Assembly: GCA_963575745.1 (NCBI GenBank)
Contig: CAUYUJ010019948.1
Coordinates: 236,265 to 300,264 of the forward strand
Length of the DNA stretch: 64,000 nucleotides
Direction of reading: 5' to 3'
Source: Prorocentrum cordatum
Taxonomy: Eukaryota; Sar; Dinophyceae; Prorocentrales; Prorocentraceae
Within the stretch, counting starts at the first letter, position 1, and the number at the start of each line of letters is the position of its first letter. Shown here piece after piece: positions 52,740 through 63,830 of the stretch. A model generated the notes under the pieces. That model ran no database searches. It saw only the letters and a program-made list of their open reading frames with translations, and was not told where the DNA came from. The position numbers and the translations under genes were made by a program.

Positions 52740-53830
52740 GAGAGGTCTCCACGCACCCGATCTAAACCCAAATATAGCAAGTGGCCCTTGCAGTCGCTGG
52801 GGATGCCCTCGTGGTTCACGATGTTCGCATCGACCCTCGCCCACATCCAGTTCGCCTTGTTCCAAGTGAACGCCTTGCCGCACTGCCTTCCGCATTGCTC
52901 GATGCAGCGCGCGAGCTCCTCGAAGACTGCTGGGTCGCTGCCCGCGAGCAGCGCGTCGTCTACGCGCGCGAGATCCCGCGCTGCCCCCCGGGCAAATTCG
53001 GGATTCGATTTCCCAGTGTGCGACGGGCACCAGCGAGGACAGTCGTCATCACTATCACATGCAGCAACGGCGAAAGAGGGCAACCTTGGCATATGCCGCA
53101 GTGCAGCACGGCGCCAGAATCGGCAGCGGTGAATTTGCGCCCTTCGCATGTCGCGGCAATCAGATTGACGAACTGGGCCGGGCAGCCGAAATCTGCGCAA
53201 GGACGTCGCCAGCGCCTGCGGCGATAATGGGTCGAACACCTCTGCCCAATCCTACGTTAGCATTCATGCTTTTCCGTCCTTGGAAGCGCAAGTGTCCCCG
53301 AAAATGCGACGCGCCGGGAAAATCACATCGGCCGCCCCGCGCCCCGACCCGGCGCCGAACTGCGTTTTCCAGATGGCGCCCTCTGCGCCTGCCTGTTTGA
53401 GCCGATTCAGCAGGATAGCGGCAAAGAAATCGCAGCCGATCGGCAATATGCAAATCGGCCGATAATCGCTGCAATCGGCAGGGCCACCTCTCTTGTATAT
53501 ATAATTTTGACGCGCGCCTTATGCCAAGCCGCTGGGATTTCGTGCTCGCCCACATAACGGTGCGTAATATCGTGATCCGGCCCAACGAAGTTTCGCCTTC
53601 CTCGGCGACGGCTTTTCAGAACTCGGGCGGCATCTTGTCGCGACTGCCCGCTCTGCCAGCGCGGAGTCAGCCCCGTGGCAGCAGCGCGCATGTTTGCGGC
53701 GTCGATGCCCACTGCATGCGGGTAGCTCTGGGTTGATCTGCGTTTCCTCCAGCGTGACCGGCACGGCCCCTTGGGCATTCTCAAAGTGGGCGGCCAATGT
53801 CTCGGCGCGGCGGTCGCTGTCGACCAGCTT
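52740..53830 (-). pseudogene. Decayed LINE-type (non-LTR) reverse transcriptase
   Basis: Read from right to left across several frames: EIPAAWHKARVKIIY (about 53505-53555), the usual start of a LINE RT; FAAILLNRLKQAGAEGAIWK and TQFGAGSGRGAADVIFPARR (about 53305-53430); FDPLSPQALATSLRRFRLPG (about 53170-53235); CGICQGCPLSPLLHVIVM (about 53050-53105), motif B; then LARVDDALLAGSDPAVFEEL (about 52915-52970), where motif C YADD has become RVDD; NKANWMWARVDANIVNHEGI and LLYLG (about 52775). Four or more frame changes. No endonuclease or tail seen. Dead copy. Confidence 0.75.
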
Positions 53831-54330
53831 CCCGCCTGCGTAAAATCTGAAAAAAAATAAACTCTGGGCCGCCCCCAGACTCTGGGGGCCCCTTCCTCCC
53901 CCCCCTCCTCCTCCTCCTCCTCCTCCTCCTCCTCCTCCTCCTCCTCCTCCTCCTCCTCCTCCTCCTTCTCTTCCTCCTCTGGACCTCTGGACGGTGGCAG
54001 TTCTTGTGCATGGCACTGATGCCATCGTCCTCTTTCTCCTCCTCCTCCTCTTCCTCCTCCTCGCCGCCCACCCCTCCCCCCCCCCCCCTCCAGCATCTGC
54101 CTCTGCCTCCTCCTCCACCCCCTCCCCCCCCCCCCCCCTCCTCCTCCTCCTCCTCCTCCTCTTCTCCCTCGTGCAGCTCCCTCCCTTAATTATCCTCTCC
54201 ATCCCCCCCCCCCGCTGCCCCCCCCCCCCTCTTCTCATTCCCCCCCCCCCCCCCTCTTCTCATTCCCCCCCCCCCCGCTGCCCCCCATTTCCCCCCCCCC
54301 CCCTCTTCTCATTCCCCTCCTCATCCCCCT
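53831..54330. repeat. (CTC)n and poly-C tracts
   Basis: CTC repeats at 53898-53965 and 54035-54060, and several C-runs between 54075 and 54302. Confidence 0.95.
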
Positions 54331-55580
54331 CGCCCGCCGCCGCCGCCGCGCGACCCCGGCTGGCGCCGACGCGCCCGCAGCCCAGCGCGCTGGGCGCCAG
54401 GCGGGCGGGGGCCCTCAACCGCTACTCAGGCACGGCGCGCCGATGCTTCAACAGACATCGCCCAGACTGATGCCCGCGCGAAGCGCCCGAAAAAATGCGA
54501 GCGCCGCTTGGAATGGGAAGCTACCTGCCGAGCGCGCCTAGCCGCGTGACCAGGGTGGCAACGTGGGCTCGCTGCCTGAGGCTGATGGAAGCAGGATAGC
54601 GCTTAAATATCGAGCAGGCAGGCTGCTCTATAGAAAAATACGCACCAACAAAAGTTCAAGTACGTGCGCATCCAACTAACGAACAACGCCATTGTGTTGC
54701 CCATCGACGTGAGCGGGCAACGGTCGCCCCCAATCGGATCGCCAGACGACCTGCCGATCTGCCGGCGGGAAATTCATGCGCAACTCCTGCAATCTACGCC
54801 CAAATTGGCCACTCCATGCGGTCGAACCCGACTGCGCATGATGGCGCGCCACAGAATCCTAACACATGTTGCTGCGTCGTGCAAGTGGTCGTCAAGTATG
54901 TCGAGCGACTCCGCGGCGCATCGCGCGCCCTGGTGAATCTCATCCGTTGGAGATGCGGGCGAAGTCCAGGTCCCTGACAATCCGCCCTGTCGGGGAACAA
55001 CGCTTTGGAAATGCGCGTCGGGGTCAGTGCCCGCGCGGGGCGGTTGCAGTCCGAAGCGAATCCAGCCGCTGCGAAACCGGCGAACGGGCAAACAATGTCT
55101 GGGGCGCCGCCGAAGTGCATTTCAACGCCACGGGCCTGAGCGAATGAAACCGGGGACAGTCTCCAATGCGAAATTCGCCAGCCCCCGCGGCGCGCGGTCG
55201 GCATTCGTCGACGCATAATCCACCGCCCAGTCTGGCGCGGGCGTCGCGGCGGCATGCGCCGCCACCGTCGCCGCGACAAGCGCGGCCGCCATGCCGATGA
55301 CCGAGCAGCGCCTATGCCGAGCAGCGTTTGGAGGCCAAGCCGCTGGAGCACCCCCCGCTCGAACGGCGACGCGCGGCTCGCTTCCGTCAGATTGGCTAAC
55401 GTAGCGGTCAACGTTTCGCCTCGCCACGCAGCATGCAAGCGAGGGCGCCCGCCCCGCCGAATCCTCGCGCAGAGTATTATACCGCGCGCCATGCCTGCAT
55501 CGCAGGTCCGGCGAGTGACCCCCAGACACGCCACGAGGCTAAACGATCATCGCGAAGTTCGGGTGACAGGGGGGTTCGTA
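54331..55580. other. No gene recognised
   Basis: A minus frame near 55330-55140 (MAAALVAATVAAHAAATPAP, DWAVDYASTNADRAPRGLAN, FALETVPGFIRSG) has protein-like texture and could be a coding remnant, but no family is evident. Confidence 0.35.
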
Positions 55581-56646
55581 GTCTCGCTCGATCGATCTCG
55601 GCCGATCGATCTCACAATCGAACTCACTCGATCTATTTCATTCGGTCAATCTGACAATCGATCTGACTAACGATCTAACGATCTCACAATCGATCTCGCG
55701 ATCGATCCCACTATCGATCTCACAATCGATCTCGCGATCGATCTCACTATCGATGTCACAGTCGATCTCACAATCAACGTCATCATCATTAGCATAATCG
55801 TCATCCGCGTCATCATCATCATCATCATCGGGACACCATCATCACCATTACCTCATCACCATCATCGACATCATCATCATCATCAGCGACGGGACACCGT
55901 CATCGCCGGGACAACATCATCGCCACCATCATCACCACCACCATTATCATCGGGACACCATGAGCATCACCATCATTGGAACACCACCACCATCATCATC
56001 CCATCATCATCATGAACAACATCATCAACATCACCATCATCGGGACACCATCTTCATCAGAAACCTCATCATCATCGGGACACCATCACCGTCGTCACCA
56101 TCATCATCACCATCATCCTCATCAAGACACCATCACCACCAGCATCAGCATCATCATCACCATCATCGGGCCACCATCATCAAGATCATCACCATCACCT
56201 CATCATCATCCTTACCATCAACATCATCATCGGGACACTACCATCGTCATCCTCATCATCAACATCATCATCGGGCCACCATCATCATCACCATCATCAT
56301 CACCAACAGCACCATCAACCCCATCAGCATCATCGGGAGACCATTACAATTCTAATTTTCATCACCACCATCTCATGCTCAACTCATCATCATATCATCA
56401 TCATCAACATCATCCGGATCACCAAAATCATCATCATCGTCGGGACACCATATTCATCAGCAACATCATAATCATCAACAACAGCATCATCATCATCATC
56501 GGGACACCATCATCATCACCACCAGCACCATCATCATAATCATCATCAACATGTTCAACATCATCATCATCATGATCATCATCATCATCATCAACATCAT
56601 CATCATCATCATCATCGGGACCCCATCATCATCACCACCATCACCG

Positions 56647-56681
<35 letters not shown>

Positions 56682-56690
56682 GGGAAACCG
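55581..56690. repeat. Composite satellite: GATC-rich 12-bp units then (CAT)n with GGGACACC
   Basis: 55585-55785 holds units near ATCTCACTATCG, the reverse complement of the 22393-22612 array. 55810-56690 is CAT/ATC repeat interrupted about 14 times by CGGGACACC, the reverse complement of the GGTGTCCCG-type units at 22370. Confidence 0.85.
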
Positions 56691-56691
56691 A

Positions 56692-56856
56692 CGGGGCGCC
56701 GGCGGGATACTGGCGGGACACCGCTGGCCACGGGCCCCCGGACAGGAATCATTTGGTCCGGCCGCGCCTCAGCCGGAGGCGGGGCGCCGGCGGGGCACCG
56801 CGGGCCACTGGCCCCCGGAAAGGGATCATTTGGTCCGGCCGCGCCTCAGCCGGAGG
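56692..56856. repeat. Tandem duplication of about 80 bp
   Basis: Two copies (56692-56779 and 56780-56856), both starting CGGGGCGCCGGCGGG and ending GGCCGCGCCTCAGCCGGAGG. Confidence 0.85.
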
Positions 56857-58009
56857 AGACCTCCTTCTCGCCCGTCCGCGCAGCTTCGCCTCGCGGGCGC
56901 GCACAGCACGCACGAACACGAAACCGAAACCGATTTCCCGGTAGGGGGGCTCTCCGTTCCACTTCGATATCACGCTCTCACCTCCGATAGATATGTGGGT
57001 ACGCATGTGCACGCATGGTCTGCGTGTGAGCGTGCACATGTGAGTGTATTTGTATGTATGTATGAAAATACGTATGCGCACATGCATCATTCTCTCTCCC
57101 TGTGCTGATCCATTATATGTACAACGTTATACGTAGGTGTCGCCATCGTTTTCGGTGTCTCTCCATCTCTCTAGCTGTCTCCCTCGCTCTCGCTCCCTCT
57201 CTCTGCCTCTTGACCTAGGTATTCACGTATCTCGCTCTATCACTCGCTAAATCACGCATGTCTCTGTCAATCGTTTCCTGGCCGACCTGCGACAGGCACG
57301 CGCGGTCATCGCGGTGCCTGTCGACAGGGCGATGCGAGGCGCCGCCCCTGCCCGCCCCGCCGACCGTCGGCGCGCGGCCCAAACCCCATGGAAAATACGC
57401 ATCGCGCAAATGCATCGCAACATTGCGCCGCCGATGCGCCGCCGACGCGCACTGGCAACCTGGGTGGTTTGGCGGCAGGACGCGTGGATGGGAAAGGTGA
57501 ATTGGCGAAGCGCACAGCATCGTCAACCATGTCGACGCACTGTGATCGCGCGGGACGAATCGTGATATCCACGCACCACGGGTGGCGCGTTCGAGTGTGG
57601 CGCGTCATCGGTGCGTCATAGATGCCACGTCGATGACGCGCCGACTGCCCACGGCCGGCGGCGCGTCGATGACGCGCGCGGCCCCCGGGCCAGCCACCCG
57701 TGGCGCATCTATGTCGCGCCGACTAGCTTACATGCCAATGCGTCGCTGTACACCGCTGCTCTGCACGCGCACGCGCTGGACTCACGTCAGCTAGATTCAA
57801 GGGGCGGGGCCGCGGTGATGGGAGGGCGCGGGCAGAGAGGAATGCATGCGCAAACATCGGATGCGGTCCCCGTGTTCATGTGCCAGAACAGATGGTGCTT
57901 CGGTTTGCGAGGGATCCCCGCCGGCCGTAGCTGCACGAGGCGCTGCGTCGCCAGCTGTTCCAATCGGCCACGCTCAGCGGACGAGAGACAGTTCGGCATC
58001 TCAGCGAGC
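56857..58009. other. No gene recognised; inverted repeat at 57599-57642
   Basis: 57599-57610 GGCGCGTCATCG and 57631-57642 CGATGACGCGCC are perfect 12-bp arms around a 20-bp loop. GTCATCGGTGCGTC motifs here recur at 61230-61370. No coding texture. Confidence 0.5.
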
Positions 58010-60444
58010 TCAGTGGACCATGCGAGCAACGGCTGCGCGCGCGACAGCACGGCCGCGCCGCGGGCCACGTGACCCGCGCGCAGTGGCAACATAACCTGAA
58101 CGCACCAACGGAACATATCCACTGCCTCGCCACCCTTCGTTTAAATACATGTACGTGCGGTTTTTCAAACATGCTCGGTGCCAAATTGTCCACCTCGTTC
58201 GGATGTCGGCCCTGGTTGCTCTCTGATGCGTGCCAACATGCAACAACGCATTCAATCGACCGGTGCCGATTGACCATCGTTGTTCTTGTGCAGTGCCAAC
58301 AGGCGCGAATTGGGTAGACTGCAGCATGGACCACACCACTGCACAGACTGAAGATGCCACGACACCGGGGGCAACGGTATGGAGGAAGCCGATTACATGG
58401 ATATCCGCAACATTTAAAGCTGCCCCCAATTCCCAAACAGGATTTGGATGGGTCGTCAGCGTGGCCAGTGAGGGCCACCAACACTGTATCCAACGCGGGG
58501 CATCGACAACCGCATACTGTCCGATATCAGCCAACCCCGTCTGAGGGAAGATACATGCTCCTGGTTGAAGATGACCGCTGTGCTCGTTGAACGGAGGCGT
58601 TTCGGATCCGACTGTGAGCCCCTTTCCCTTGTTCCCTCGATCGAAATGCATGCCTGCTTTCTCCCAGAGGTGGGCTCGCTCGATGCCTGATCCTAAATGC
58701 GCCCGCGCCTCTGCTTGCCGCGCTGCGTCCAGGCGGTCACTTGCGCCGCGCTCAACCCAGAGACGGTCGTCTCCGAGGGCGAGGCTGGCAACGATGATTT
58801 GCTTGTCGGGAGGGGCGGGCATCGGTGCAACATGAGCGAACCTGGCGGGCGTCGCATCGCGACGTGGCGTTTCCCGGCGCGGCGCCTTGTGCGCAAGTCC
58901 TTTTCGCGCGGATCATTAGAACTGCGTCGCGAGGCGCAGATGAGCCACGCGCCCGCCAAGGTCGCCACGTTGCCCCGACGCGCCCCCCGCGCGCAGACCC
59001 GCGCACAGCTGGCGCCGACGTTGTTGCCCGTCACCATCTGCGCCATGGCGCATCGTCTTAGCCGCGCCCCGCCGCGGCAACCATCCCACTAGAAGAAGCA
59101 AACCCAGATTTCGACATCCACCCTGTGGTCTCGCCCACCCCCCCCCTATCGTTCCACCCATCGTGGTTCGTCGGTCATCGTCCGCCGCGCCCGCCCCGTC
59201 CCCGTCCCACAGTCCTCATCATCATCGCCACCATCACCATCATCATCACCAGCATCATCATCGTCAATATCAGCATTACTATCCTCGTCCGCAACAGCAT
59301 CGCCATCGCCGCCCCCATTCACCCCGAGCTGCACGTGAAAAACGCTCACCTGCAAGGGCGCACGTTCTGCGAGTTACAATCGCAGATCGGGCAACCCCGC
59401 ACAGGCGACATCCAGTTTGGAAGCGAAGCAAATTTGCACAGACCTTCCCGGTCTGCCATGCTATAACACACGGCACCTTTGAATCCTAGGCCCACGCCAA
59501 CGACCTCCCTCTTTGCTGACCCACTATCAGGCCATAGTCCGCCGTCCCACGTTACGCGCGGATGAGCACCATATGCAAGGCAGTCATATGCAAGGCAGTC
59601 AATCGACCACCGCAAGAACGCGAGCAGCCTGGAGAACGAGCACCACCCTTCGCAGCCACAGCGACAAGCCAGGCGCTTATGAAATACAACGCCCACGTGG
59701 CGGCACTGCGTGCACACATTGATGAGAGAGAGAGAGAGAGAGAGAGAGATGGCGATTGCACTTTTGCTCCGCCCAGCCCCGGCAGCGCCGCGGTGCTGGA
59801 CAGCGTCGACGAACACTCCCAGCGGTACAACTAATTCGCCAGGTGCGGCCTTCGCCACGAGATCATGGTTGGCGTAGATGGGTGGCCACGTTGCAGATGC
59901 GATGCGGTCGCGCGTGACAGCGGCATCTGTTGGATCGGCAAGCTCGTGTATGAGGGGTCCGTGGGATGGGCGCACGTCGACATTCGCAATTGTTCGGCTA
60001 CGCGCGCGCGGCGGCTCTGAAATGGCATGTCCAAGCTCCTTGCAAGACTGTTCGGGCACCCGCGAGACGGATGCGGTGCTAGACGCGCCTGCTGCAGCGG
60101 CCAACGTGGCCAGGCTGTTGGGGGGCAAGCCTCAACTGCTTCGCCGCGCCGACGGCCTCAGCTAGACTTGCAAAGTCGGCAAGTTCACAGAAAGTTTTGG
60201 CTGTGAGCTCGCCGACGCAGAACAGGCTGCAACTCTTCAAGTAACGTGGGTCCCGCCTCAGGCCACGCATTGTCGGGCACGGGTGGCGACGCGGTGCGCC
60301 GCCGAGGCATGTCGTCACAGCTAGGTGGCCGGCAATTGGGCCAGAACGCCTCGCGATGAACGTCGTGTCATCACGAAACAACATGAACCGCCTCGTCATA
60401 CGAGCCATACCAACATTCCACATTACATTATGCTCATACAACAA
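58010..60444 (-). pseudogene. Middle and C-terminal part of the multi-copy dinoflagellate ORF family
   Basis: From the right: LKSCSLFCVGELTAKTFCEL, SVSRVPEQSCKELGHAISEP, RSRTIANVDVRPSHGPLIHE and ELVVPLGVFVDAVQ, then a (GA)n run (59724-59748) breaks the frame, and ACRCGCEGWCSFSRLLAFLR (about 59610-59670) gives the CxCGCxGWC block, followed by WDGGLWPDSGSAKREVVGVG, MADREGLCKFASLPNWMS and GCPICDCN. Further left, GHLQPGACIF..., ALNVADIHVIGFLHTVAPGV and VCAVVWSMLQSTQF match the LHT..LGV block near the family C-terminus. Frame changes and a poorly readable stretch (59340-58830) show decay. Family identified from memory; function unknown. Confidence 0.45.
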
Positions 60445-61844
60445 TTCTACATCACCAACATGTAACGCACGGACGCTCCGTCACCCCCAGACCACCCCCC
60501 AATCATCGCCCCCATCAGCATCGCCCCCGCCATCGCCACCAGCCCCACCAGTACGACCATCATCATCATGACCTCACGCGACAGTGACACCATCACCAGC
60601 ATCATCACCATCGCCACCACGATCATCAACACCATGTTCGGCATCACCATCATCGATGTCATCGACATCCTCATTGTGCACCACATCGCTCCACATCCTC
60701 TGCCCCCCGGCCCCGCTCGACATGCACCGCCGCAACTGACGTCGTATACATCCGTGTTCGGCGCGCCCATCATCGTCGGTATACACGTCCCACGCATCCA
60801 TATCCACACCCCGCGTCCTCATCCCCACCATTCGCACTCGTTCGGCATCATACGCATATCAGGTACACCGCCTCCCAGAATCATATGAAGCATTATATGT
60901 ACACCCCTTTTCGTCGCCCACATACTCCCCATAGTATACCTCGCCATCGCCATGTTCCCCACCCTCATCATCCCATTCTCCTCTCAGATTCCAACTCCCC
61001 CCTCATCCCTGTCATACTCTTCCGCCTCATCAGCAGTTTCCACCCCCTCATCGCCCTCGCCCCGCACCCCCATCACCCCCATCATCGTCATCCGCATCCA
61101 ACTACAGATCAGCCGCCCGCCTGGCCGTGCCCCACATGGCCGCGACGACGCACGGCCGCCCGACGAGCGCGCCCAATCACGATTTGGTCGCGATGTTCCG
61201 AGAAAGAACACACACACACCCTACCCGACACCGCCATCGGTCCGTCATCGGGGCGCGGTGGCGTCATCGGTGCACCATCGGTGTTTCAGCTGTAAAAAAC
61301 GCATGGTTCGGTGCAAAGTCATCGATGCGTCACCGATGACACCGTCATCGGTACGTCATCGGTACGTCACATGGAAAAATGAAGCATCAGAAAAACCGCT
61401 GGGAACAAGACAAACTTGAAAAAATCGTCGGGGACCCATCGCGACCTGGATTTCGGGAACCCCAATGTGTGGTAAGAGTTTTGCTGATGGCGCTGATGTA
61501 GGGCGACTGTCGGGGCCCCGCGGACCCAAAACTCGAATCGATCGCGCGCGGGCGCTGCGCCCTAACGACGTTCGGCTCGCGCCGCCCGCGCGCGGCACAT
61601 CGCCGCCCTGGCGCGTTCGGCGCGCCCGAGCAGCGCCCGCCACTCGGTCATAGACGCTCAGAACAAGGGCGCGTGGCGACGCGCGCGCGTAGGTGAGAGA
61701 TACAGTTTGCAGAGGCCAGATGGGGCTGCGATGACGACATCGCCCCAGGCAAACGCGCGCCCACCCCCATCAAACACGCAAAAACCGCAGCTCCCACGGC
61801 AGAGCCGCGCTCGCTGCAAGGAAACCCCGCAACGGCGACGCGTG
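60445..61844. other. No gene recognised; CATCACC and GTCATCGG repeats
   Basis: Loose CATCACC repeats at 60540-60680. GTCATCGGTACGTCATCGG units at 61230-61370 include a near-perfect hairpin (61327-61357, arms CACCGATGAC and GTCATCGGTA). No credible coding frame. Confidence 0.45.
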
Positions 61845-62070
61845 CTAGGCAAGCCCCACTTTGGCTGACCCTTCTTCGACTTCTTCATTCTTATTATTAT
61901 TATGCGTGTCGCTCTTCCTCTCCGGGGTCGCCTTGGCCGTGGCTTTGTTCTGCTGGCGCTCGTTCGACTCCGGGGTGGCCTGCAACGCGTCGTGGAGCTT
62001 GTCGCCAAGGCCCCGCGCTGGGCCGAACGGCCCGCGGTCGCCGCGCAGAACGATCGCAGAGTCGCAGACG
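61845..62070 (-). CDS. Terminal exon-like segment, unknown protein
   Basis: The minus frame reads FGPARGLGDKLHDALQATPE, SNERQQNKATAKATPERKSD, THNNNKNEEVEEGSAKVGLA, then TAG at 61845. Hydrophilic and probably disordered, with composition unlike base bias. Upstream (62100-62270) is TCG/GAC repeat that may be intronic. Confidence 0.4.
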
Positions 62071-62279
62071 CAATCGCAATCGCGCGCAGTCGTCGGTGCC
62101 ACGACCGTCGTCGCCGCCACCGTCGCAGTCGCAAACGCAGTAGTCATCGTGACTACCCAAGGCGGCATCATCGTCGTCGGCGTCGTCGCACCCGTCGTCG
62201 CCGCCGCCGCCGTCGCCGCCGTGGTCGCCATCATAGGCGCTGCAGCCGCCGTCGCCGCGTCGTCGATGACGGCCCGACC

Positions 62280-62385
62280 CCCCGCGCGCCCCCGCAGGCC
62301 AGCTGTCCTTCAAGCACGCGACGGCGCCAGGCTCGCACAGCGCCTCGATCGCGCTTTCCTTGAACGCCTTCTCGACCTCGCAGGG
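62280..62385 (-). CDS. Small exon-like segment
   Basis: Minus strand: a pyrimidine-rich stretch ending CCCCTGCGAG, a plausible 3' splice site, is followed by VEKAFKESAIEALCEPGAVA, CLKDSWPAG. Likely belongs with the segments on either side. Splice boundaries are guesses. Confidence 0.35.
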
Positions 62386-62489
62386 GCGGGGGGCAGTGCG
62401 CGCGACGCCAGAGGGGGCGGGGGGCCAAGGATGCAAGGGGCGGGCGGTGGCTTACCAGCGGAACCTCGATGCACCACCGACGCGCCGAC

Positions 62490-62580
62490 GCGGATCGTCG
62501 ACATCGTCGTCATCGTCGTCGTCGTCGTCGTCGGTGTCGCCGTCGTCGCCGTCGCCTTCGTCGTCGTCGTTGTCCGTCGT
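62490..62580. repeat. (TCG)n microsatellite
   Basis: TCG/CGTCGT repeat, giving Ser, Arg or Val runs in plus frames. Confidence 0.9.
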
Positions 62581-62750
62581 CAGTCGCCCGCCGCCCGTCG
62601 CCAGTCGCCCGTCGCCTGCAGCCGCGGCCGCGGTCGCCGTCGTCAGTCACGGGATGCCCGTCGCCATCGCCGCGCCCTTCTGCGCGCCACTCGCGCGTCG
62701 CCCCCGCCCGTGGCGTCGCGCCGCCATGCGCTGTCTCATTCGTCGCACCA

Positions 62751-63830
62751 TCATCTCATCGATTGAAGCATCATCGTCATCGTCGGCATTTCCATGCCGC
62801 GGACCAGGCCGATCTCCACTCCCGTCATCAGGTCCTGCAAGACGCAGTTCGCCTTAACATTCGGTTCGATGGCGGCGGTCTGCTGCTCGATCTTCCAAGC
62901 GCAGCTGGCGTCCGAGCCCGTGCCCACTCAGCATCTGGATTGTCGGGGTCGTCCTTGACCTGCTCCACCATCGACCTCGCAGACGCCGGCGTGCTCTGCA
63001 AGGCGACGATCCTCCTGCGAGCGTCCGTCGACCGAACCTGCGCGACCGTCTTCTCCTTCTTCCGCTGATCATCGCCTTCCTGATCGTCTCCCCCGTCAGC
63101 GCCGCCGTGGCCGCCATCGGTGGACTTGTCGTTCGCCTCGTCAATGAGTTCCTCCATGACGTCGTCATCGCCGTCCACTTGGTCATCTGGCTGATGATCG
63201 GCATCGGCGCCTGCTGCGGGCCTCTTCATGGCTGGTGCTGATACGCTGCCGCTGTCGGACCCCTTCTGCGTCTCCATAATCTCCCACCGCTTGTTGAAGG
63301 TATCTGTACATTCCTCCTCGAACCACATGAACTTGACCGAATCGTCCTGCTCGTCGACGCGAACGAAGGGGTAGCCGAACTGCATGCGCCTGTTCGCCGC
63401 CCCCCGGCAGTCCGCGACCGTCTTCTCGCCCCGCTGGCCGCGAGGTCCACCTTCCAGGTAGCACAGATTGGGAAATTATACGACCTTGCTGTTGGCGACC
63501 CATGACTCGTGCACGGAGGCGGCGATGGTCTCCAGCCGTTGGATGGCGCCCTTCCCTGTGCTGCTTCTTGCGCCAATCCTTCTTCAAACTCCCCTTGTCG
63601 CTGGCGTCGTGGCACTCCTGCTTGATGGACTTCTCGGGGCGCATCTCGCGCTGCAGCCGCTGCCCCAACGTCGACCTCGTGGTAGACGAGCCAGTCGCCC
63701 TGCTCGACCGCCGCCTTGCACCGTTGGTCGCCAACGATGTATTTCTTCTGCTGCGGCGTCAGCTTGACCTTCGTGAACTCGGCCCTGTCCCTGCCCGCCT
63801 CCTTCATCGCCCGCCTCGCAGCTGCCGCCT
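62751..63830 (-). pseudogene. Multi-copy-type dinoflagellate protein, frameshifted
   Basis: From the right: AMKEAGRDRAEFTKVKLTPQ, QKKYIVGDQRCKAAVEQGDW, LVYHEV, then frame changes to STLGQRLQREMRPEKSIKQE, DKGSLKKDWRKKQHREGR, then AIQRLETIAASVHESWVANS with a TAA near 63478, NRRMQFGYPFVRVDEQDDSV, KFMWFEEECTDTFNKRWEIM, ETQKGSDSG, AMKRPAAGADAD, an acidic stretch, VRSTDARRRIVALQSTPASA, and after a last change near 62920 WKIEQQTAAIEPNVKANCVL, QDLMTG ending at TGA 62751. SLKKDWR, FMWFEEE and KGS are landmarks of a family I have seen in dinoflagellate predictions. Function unknown. Confidence 0.45.
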
